Made by a program: the position numbers and the translations under genes. The notes under the pieces were generated by a model that saw nothing but the letters and a program-made list of their open reading frames with translations, ran no database searches and was not told where the DNA came from. From the NCBI GenBank assembly GCA_963662155.1, contig OY759271.1, positions 20,522,729 through 20,586,728 of the forward strand: 64,000 bases of DNA, in the 5' to 3' direction. The stretch is from Lamellibrachia columna. Its lineage: Eukaryota > Annelida > Polychaeta > Sabellida > Siboglinidae. Positions 57,444 through 64,000 of the stretch are shown here, piece by piece. Numbering within the stretch: the stretch's first letter is position 1; the number at the start of each line of letters is the position of its first letter.

Positions 57444-57839
57444 ATGGCAGAGATCCTGAATGAGTATTTCAGCTCAGTTTTTACCACGGAAGACATCAGC
57501 ACACTTTCAGTTCCATTTACCAAATTTGAGGCCAGTAAATCAGAACATTTAGGGCAGTTATTTGTAACTCCTGAAATGATAGCAAAGAAAATTAAGAAGG
57601 TGAAAGATAATAAATTACCGGGAGTTGATGGGATACCACCAAAACTGCTTAAGGAAATTGTTGAGCAAATTAGTACACCACTTGCAAAATTGTTTAACTT
57701 GTCACTAGAAGAAGGAATGGTTCCTTCAGAATGGAAAGAAGCAAACATTACGCCGCTATTTAATAAGGGATCGAGGAACAAGCCAGAAAATTACAGACCA
57801 GTGAGTTTAACATCAGTTGTATGTAAATTACTCGAATAA
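57444..57839 (+). pseudogene. L2-like LINE RT fingers fragment
   Basis: 131 codons uninterrupted up to a TAA that marks an internal deletion, not a natural end. The reading continues as ITKWVDDGSPVDVVYLDFHK. Confidence 0.85.
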
Positions 57840-58362
57840 ATTACAAAGTGGGTAGATGACGGGTCACCAGTGGATGTTGTCTACTTAGATTTTCATAAAG
57901 CTTTCGATAAAGTGCCACATCAAAGATTGTTACTTAAACTAAAAGCCCATGGTATAGGTAATGATGTAATAAACTGGATAGAAGAGTGGCTTACACACAG
58001 AAGACAGTAATAGTAGATGGTGAGGTTTCAAACTGGAAATCTGTTCTGAGTGGGGTACCACAGGGATCAGTATTAGGCTATATATAAATGATTTGGAAGG
58101 TGACATCTAGCAAAATACTGAAATTTGTAGGTGACACAAAAGTATTCAGAAAGGTTACTAATGTTACAGATAAACACAGTTTACAGGATGATCTAGATAA
58201 ATTAGTTAAATGGTCAGAAAAATGGCAAATGTTATTCAATTTTGGGAAGTGTAAATGCATACACATAGGGCATGGAAACATGGACGAAGAATATAAAATG
58301 GGGGATGCTGTACTAGATAGAACCACACAAAAAAGGACTTATGAGTAACATTTAGTGGTGAC

Positions 58363-58686
58363 ATGAAAGTTTCAGAGCAATGTCGAATTGCTGCTTCGAA
58401 AGGAAATCAAATTCTAGGGCTAATTACGAGAACTATCACGTATAAGGAGAAACAGCTAATTGTATCCATGTACAAAGCAATAGTTAGACCACACTTGGAA
58501 TATTGTATTCAAGCATGGAAGCCGTATCGTAAAAAGGACATAGACAAGCTAGAAAGAATACAACGAAGAGCAACTAAAATGATTCCAGAATTGAGAGACC
58601 TTAGTTACGAAAGTCGCTTATTACAATGTGGTTTGACAACACTAGAGACCAGGAGACTAAGAGGAGACCAAAATAGAAGTGTTTAA
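58363..58686 (+). pseudogene. L2-like LINE RT thumb fragment
   Basis: KVSEQCRIAASKGNQILGLI to TTLETRRLRGDQ, then a frameshift. The remainder (EVFKIVNGYE, FFKLKEGSRT, KYSFSQRVINEWNKLP) follows in other frames to 58916. Confidence 0.84.
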
Positions 58687-58916
58687 AATAGTGAACGGTT
58701 ATGAGGATGTTGATAGGAATATGTTCTTCAAACTTAAAGAAGGCAGTAGAACCAGAGACACAAAGCAGCAATAGTTAAGGAGCAGTGTAGGTTGGACATG
58801 AGAAAGTACTCTTTCTCACAGAGGGTGATAAATGAATGGAACAAACTGCCAAATGATTGTGTTAATGCTAGTAGTGTGAATATGTTTAAAAATAGAAGGG
58901 CGGGCTACACATAGAT

Positions 58917-60164
58917 GAGAACATTGTTGGACTCTCGATAAGCCAATGGCTTCCTTGTCCACTTGCCATTTGGAACTTGTTGTTTGGGATGGCAATCTTG
59001 TTAAATCTTGAGTTACAAACAAGCAAATTGCAGCACTGCAGGCGATACCAACATGGTCGATCAAAAACAAACGGGCGCCGACAGAATACGTACGTCGGCA
59101 TCTCAACAAATGGCGCCAGCTTTGATGTAGATTGGTTTATCTAAGCGATGATATTGATTTTATTCCACGGTTTTTAAGACGTAAATGATATACAAGAATC
59201 CCTTATGTGGACATATTTCCTTATAGTTGATCAGAATAAAATTTGACAACCAGGAAAGTACGGACACATGTTTTAATATCATAATATTGCACATTACAAA
59301 ATGTTAATACAGCTGATTGTTTTAAAACTGGTTTTTCCTTGGACACCACTAATGCACAAAGAGCTGACTTTTAAAACCAGATCTATCCACTTTTGCAAAT
59401 TGTTGAGTGAACTCCATACTGTACAGTTTGCAATCAAACCCGGTTTTGTTATCACACTAAAAACACAGCAAACACTCTTTTCATCCAAAATGAGTCAAAT
59501 CCATTGGAGTGTTTCATTCGAAACGAGACATTTCCAAATTAGGCAAACAAGAACAGGGAAGTGCACATTAAACATTGTAATTAGTAGATAACAAACGTTG
59601 TTATATTTGTTTTGCGTACGGAAGTAAACTTCTTTCCAGTGTGTAATTCACTGTTGCACTCAAATCATAGTCGTATTTCCTTAATTACTCCATTCGCATA
59701 AAAACGGATATATTTAGTTTGGAAAGTCCATGTGGACACAGCGAGAGTAAAAATTACTTCTGGAGCGGTCAACAATTAGTGCCAAGCTAACATCCCGACT
59801 GTACACCTGCCGTTGTTTACGGTGTTTCCAGTACACATGATATGCTGTAGGCTGATGTCGATTCACAGGTGTGCCGTGTCTTTCAGGTGTGTCGTACCCG
59901 TGTTATGCAGTAAAATGTGTAGGTTTACTGCCATAGAGATAATGATTCACACAAAGTGGAAACTTTTGACTTGCAGTTTTATAACAGGATGGGTCAGTGC
60001 AACCTGCCGCGCGGAGGGGTCAGTATGGTCTGTGGGTTTAAGCCTAAATAAGTGCCGTCTTTGAAAATATAAATGGATAATCCCTATTTATATTTAACAA
60101 GGAAGTGTGTATAATTAATAAGTCTAATAACTAGCATACTAGTTATATTAGTGCTGCTTCCTCA
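58917..60164. other. Intergenic DNA without recognised gene
   Basis: A minus-strand frame near 59113-58886 starts ATGGCGCCATTTGTTGAGAT in a locally GC-richer patch and could be a first exon, but shows no recognisable domain. Nothing else is supported. Confidence 0.4.
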
Positions 60165-60890
60165 AATGGTATTATAATGTGCAATATTATGGTCTACGAA
60201 GACAAGGTTCAGTTCTCGGTTGTACTCGATTGCCTTCTCGTTTAGTTGTCGTAGAGCAAAGATGGCATCTGTGCACCCTCTTCCTTTTCTGAAACCCATC
60301 TGTACGTCGCTCAGCAGTGGCTCCACCTTGTACCTAGTTCGCTGCTCGAGGATGTTTGCGTATATTTTGCTTGTGTAGCTGAGAAGCGATATTCCTCTGT
60401 ATGTGCCACAGTCGTTCTTGCTGCCTTTCTTTTTCCAGATCGGTACAACTACTGCTCGCTGCCAGTCTTCAGGGACTTTTCTCTCATTCCAGGCCTTCTG
60501 GAATATTGTGGTAAGCCATGTGATCCCGGTTTCTCCACATGCTAATATGGCCTCAGTTGTTATTTCATCCACCCCAGCTGCTTTGTTTCTTGGACTTGTC
60601 TTCACTGCCTTCCTAATTTCAGGATTGTAGGAGTTGAACCGATACTGGGTGTTTCTTGGGTTAGCTGGATATACGAGTCCAAGTGTTTGCACAGTTCGCT
60701 CAGTTCCTCACCGTATGCCTTCCATGATGATTCTTTGGCAGTCTTCACCACTCTCTTGCTATGTCGTCTTGCAATTCTGTATTGTATGCAGTCCTACTCT
60801 AGCTTTGTTTTCATCCACACCACACCCGGCATAACGAGTGCACTCTCGCTAACTACAGCGGTGATGAAAAAATGCGGAGAAGAAGATAAC
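60165..60890 (-). mobile_element. RTE-like LINE RT N-terminal fragment
   Basis: The minus strand gives SYNPEIRKAVKTSPRNKAAG, VDEITTEAILACGETGITWL, VPEDWQRAVVVPIWKKKGSK, YRGISLLSYTSKIYANILEQ and VQMGFRKGRGCTDAIFALRQ, the RT fingers of an RTE-like element. It breaks off in a degenerate motif A (LVFVDHNIAHYN, where D-x-x-K-A-F-D is expected). The catalytic YADD and thumb are absent, so this is a truncated relic. Confidence 0.86.
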
Positions 60891-62073
60891 AAATAGTGTT
60901 GGAGCAAGAACACATCCCTGTTTTACTCCATTTTTTTTATAGCAAAGCATCATTAACTATAATGTAATCCATATTTATCAAAATGTGAATGGTTTCAGTA
61001 TTTTGTTTTTAAAATGGGCAAACACACTAACGATAATTTTGAGCTGTTGAATTCATAAAATTGTATGCCCGGTTTTATTTTTAGATATTTTTTTCTTCTC
61101 TACACAATTGGCAGAACACATTATCAAAACAATTAAAGTTTGAAAATTACATAAGTATTCGTTGCAAACAAATAAAAAAAAATTTCAGAAGTTACAAATA
61201 AAAAATAAACCTTTTTATGTTGTTGTATAATATGATGTATACTGAAGATGGCTCTGCAAGAATTATAACTATATCTTTGTTCAAAAAAGAATGACATTGG
61301 TCCTCAATTTACCAATATTTGTTCAAAATGGTGGCCATTTTGTTTGTTACCATGAAGACGGGGGTCTGGCAGGAACAGTTCTATATATGTTTTACTCATT
61401 TAGACCCACTCTGTTGTTTAGGCAGATAAAATTGCACTAACTAATCAAATACAAAACATCCTATCGACCTGTGGTGTCTCACCAAAGCGACGCGTAAAGG
61501 AGACGACGATCAGCATTCAAATCTGAACTGCGCAGTGTTGTGTAGTAGCAAGTTATCAACTAAGATGCACATTGATATAGTGCCTTTGCATGAACACAGT
61601 ATGCAGTAATCAAATAAAACAAATGGAGTATTCCTTGGGAAATAGTGTGGAAAGTAAGATCTCTGTTATGTATTTTGACTTACAAAAGTCAACTTTGATG
61701 AACCCTACAGAAGCAATTTCATCTTATGAAAGTTATGATACATATCAATTATTAAAGGAAGTTATTCAAGTTATTCACAACATGTTATGTTTTCCTCACA
61801 GTAAAAAACGCAACATATATCAATCTTTCATATTTGACCCAAAGTTGTGTTAGCAAGTCCAAATAAAAACAGCTTTTATTACTGACTTATCTTTCATGGT
61901 TTTATTGAGCAAAAGTTGCAACAAATACAAGCATGGACGAGAAGAACAGTTTGTGCAATTTCTTTGTAATTTAAATGTATGATATATTTCACAAATTAAG
62001 ATTGCCATATATGAAAAACTATTTTGTCTTAGATAGGTAAACACGAGGGCTGTAATATTATAGCAATTATCAT
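60891..62073. other. AT-rich DNA upstream of the Gypsy element
   Basis: No gene is recognised. An 87-codon ORF at 61590-61853 has no domain. Confidence 0.4.
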
Positions 62074-62305
62074 GTCGGAGTGATACCCTCGCTACCGGAA
62101 GTGCGGGGCCCTGGTGCAAGCAATAACAGGTCTCTGTCTTGGTTACGCACGTAACTACCGATATACATTACATGGTGGCAACCGATGCGCACCTACACGT
62201 CTCTGGTCTCGTATAGAGAGCTTTTGATACGCTGATTCGTACGGCAGCGTGAGTAGTAAGTCAATTTGCATTCGCAGCCCCTTCGACTTGTGTGTGAACA
62301 CAAAC

Positions 62306-63067
62306 ATGGCGGCCTTGGTTGGCATCGAGCCACCACGGCTTTGGGTCGGGAAGGAAGGGCTACATTTTTATAATACGTGGGAATTGACGGAGGCGCAGCG
62401 CCCAGTTGAAAGACTGTGGGAGCGATATACTAATATTCTCCAGCCGAAGTCTAACCACAGGCTAAACAGATTTAACCTGCAGCGCTACCGGCAGGAAACA
62501 TTAGAGTCGGTAGATGAGTTCATGACTCACTGCAGTCGAAGAAGTGCCAATTCCGGGACGCTCGGGAGACGAACGTCTCATAGAGCAACTGATCGTCGGA
62601 ATAAAGCACGCAAAGATACACGAGAAGCTGTTCGGACGTTACGATAGACAGTGCATATAGCCCAGACTTATGAAGCAACGTTAGCTGATATGCACACCTT
62701 CAGCAACCAGTCCGCAGTCCACAATGTTCGACACCGACCGACGGACCCGCGTCACGTGACCCTCGAGACCTGTAAGTTTTGCGGTGGCCACCATAGGCCA
62801 GGGATGGACAACTGTCCTGCCTACGGCACCAAATGCCACGCGTGTGGTCGACCTGACCACTGGAAAGCAGTGTGCAATGCGACAAAGGCTCCACAAACCA
62901 GCAATCGCAATAGGAACCAAAGACTAAGTGGTAGATCCAGGTCGAGACCCAGACAAGCATCAGCTGTGCAGCAAGTGCAAGGCTCACCCGGGGACAACCA
63001 CTTCGATAAGCTACACTTTGATGACGTCAGCGTCAAAGACGATGCACGCGACGAGGTGCTTCCCTGA
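62306..63067 (+). pseudogene. Gypsy gag with zinc knuckles
   Basis: Starts MAALVGIEPPRLW at the ATG 62306. The capsid-like part contains ERLWERYTNILQPKSNHRLN and RYRQETLESVDEFMTHC, then shifts frame (RLIEQLIVGIKHAKIHEKL continues in another frame to 62646). The nucleocapsid part has a non-standard first knuckle (CKFCGGHHRPGMDNC) and a classical C-x2-C-x4-H-x4-C second knuckle (CHACGRPDHWKAVC), the pair seen in Mag/K02A2.6-type Gypsy elements. An Arg-rich NRNRNQRLSGRSRSRPR stretch follows. Confidence 0.85.
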
Positions 63068-63532
63068 AAATCAAGCTGCGGAATGGAACTCGGGAGAGAC
63101 CGGTCAGAGACCGATCACTCAAAGTCAAGGTCGACACAGGCGCGCAGGGCAACATACATCCGCTGCGCACATTTAGAAGGATGTACCCTGAGTTTTTAGA
63201 TTGCCAACGGCTTCCCAGCGACGAAGAGTTTGCGGAAATGCACAACAATCCTGACAGCGTATAACGGCGAGTCTATCTGCCAATACGGAACGCTGAAGAT
63301 TCCGTGTGCGCACCGTCAACATGGATGCGAAGTGGAATTTTATGTCGCCGACATACCAGGCCTAGAGATCATCGGCCTGCCGTCTTGCAGAGCCATGAAT
63401 GTGGTCATCATGAACTGTGAGATAAACAAAAGTACATCCCAGAACGATCTGATTAACTGCAAGGGAGACATGTGCAGATTTCACAAATTGTGCATGCCCC
63501 AAGACGTTTTTCGATACTACGTGATGAAATGA
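63068..63532 (+). pseudogene. Gypsy aspartic protease region
   Basis: The catalytic VDTGAQGNI is at about 63130-63156. PGLEIIGLPSCRAMNVVIMN near 63355-63415 is the second half of the retropepsin-like fold (ILGLP block). A frameshift near 63260 separates the halves. Confidence 0.83.
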
Positions 63533-64000
63533 GAAAGGAACTCGACAGCATGGTGGACTTGGGTGTCATCATCAAGGTCACTGACCCAACAGACTGGGTA
63601 TCCAGCTTGGTGTTCAGCAGGAAGTCAAATGGTTGACTTCGTGTATGCCTCGACCCGAAGGACCTCAACACGACCATCAAGAGACCGCACTACAAAACAC
63701 CAATCCTGGACGAGATAACCTACAAACTCGCGGGCGCGTCGATCTTCTCGTAGCTAGATGCGCGACATGGCTACTGGTCAGTGAAGCTTGACGATGAATC
63801 AAGCATCTTGACCACCTTCAACAGCCCTATTGTTTCAAGAGATTGCCCTTCGGCCTGAATCTTAGACACTATGTGTTCCAGGAGAGGACGGACAATATCC
63901 TAGAAATGTGTCCTGGTACCATCAGCATCGCCGACGATGTAGGTGTGTTCAGACGAGACGCAGCAATCGCAATAAATATCCCCTATTGCCACGGAATTGT
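63520..64000 (+). pseudogene. Gypsy reverse transcriptase, N-terminal part
   Basis: Blocks ELDSMVDLGVIIKVTDPTDW, VCLDPKDLNTTIKRPHYKTP and LDARHGYWSVKLDDESSILT (motif A, second block) are followed by RLPFGL and a degenerate motif C (IADDVGVF). Stops at 63636 and 63752 interrupt conserved blocks. The window ends inside the RT. Confidence 0.83.

Larger units (their letters stand above)
57430..58916 (+). mobile_element. L2-like LINE RT, truncated and internally deleted
   Basis: Starts within the ORF2 linker at MAEILNEYFSSVFTTEDIST. The RT fingers (LPGVDGIPPKLLKEIVEQI, SEWKEANITPLFNKGSRNKP, YRPVSLTSVVCKLLE) run to a stop at about 57837, where roughly 35-40 expected residues are missing. Motif A follows directly (VVYLDFHKAFDKVPHQ). 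Motif B SGVPQGSVLG is joined to YINDL with another small deletion. The thumb (MYKAIVRPHLEYCIQAWKPY, LERIQRRATKMIPELRDLSY) is well preserved, and the C-terminal block ends at about 58916. It is the same family as the element at 44030-46990. Confidence 0.86.
62074..64000 (+). mobile_element. Ty3/Gypsy LTR retrotransposon, decayed, 3' part outside the window
   Basis: The gag, protease and RT regions are in the usual order on the plus strand. TGGTGGCAACCGATGCG at 62173-62189, directly after ...CATTACA, has the look of a primer-binding site following a 5' LTR that ends in CA. A short LTR starting TGTCGGAGTG at 62074 is possible, but the matching 3' LTR is outside the window. Frameshifts and stops occur in gag (about 62560 and 62646), protease (about 63066 and 63260) and RT (63636 and 63752), so it is inactive. 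Confidence 0.8.

Noticed and set aside
58886..59113. Possible first exon starting ATGGCGCCATTTGTT on the minus strand
   Set aside because: Plausible start context, but no domain, no clear donor and no downstream exon found.

Overview
This window is nuclear DNA from an animal, most likely a marine invertebrate outside the Ecdysozoa (lophotrochozoan or invertebrate deuterostome type). The evidence is intron-split genes with metazoan-specific products, AT-rich repeat-filled introns, and many non-LTR retrotransposon clades (CR1/L2, RTE-like, Rex1-like) plus a Ty3/Gypsy element. There is no bacterial gene organisation. The species cannot be fixed from sequence alone.

Three host genes stand out. 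(1) 12323-19191 (+): a three-exon gene for a highly charged, largely disordered coiled-coil protein of about 1083 residues, not confidently assigned to a family. (2) 26512-30328 (-): a PPP1R15 (GADD34/CReP) orthologue, the regulatory subunit that brings PP1 to phospho-eIF2alpha. It has two coding exons, and the PP1-docking motif is assembled exactly at the splice junction. (3) 32561-56607 (+): a FANCE (Fanconi anaemia core complex) orthologue of about 528 residues in eleven recognisable coding exons, divided by a 16-kb intron. PPP1R15 and FANCE are divergently arranged, with about 2.2 kb between their coding starts.

Most of the rest is mobile or repetitive DNA. 1-3170 is a CR1/L2-type LINE relic with a 2A-like peptide, a PHD finger, an endonuclease and a reverse transcriptase (RT). 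4200-7884 is a 24-bp minisatellite split by a 5'-truncated LINE that carries a pure (TG)397 tract in its 3' part. 7882-8440 is a 34-bp satellite. 8520-11000 is an RTE-like LINE. 22118-23064 is a fold-back element. 23065-23730 is a LINE fragment. FANCE intron 1 holds an antisense relic of a large uncharacterised invertebrate repeat-gene family. FANCE intron 4 holds a Rex1-like LINE, an RTE-like LINE, nested DNA-transposon candidates, an L2-like LINE and two tail-to-tail LINEs. Downstream lie another L2-like LINE (57430-58916), an RTE-like fragment (60165-60890) and a decayed Ty3/Gypsy gag-pol (62306-64000).

The host genes share no obvious pathway: eIF2alpha dephosphorylation, interstrand-crosslink repair, and a possibly cytoskeletal or ciliary coiled-coil protein. 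All functions are inferred from sequence resemblance and recalled family knowledge. No database search was run.
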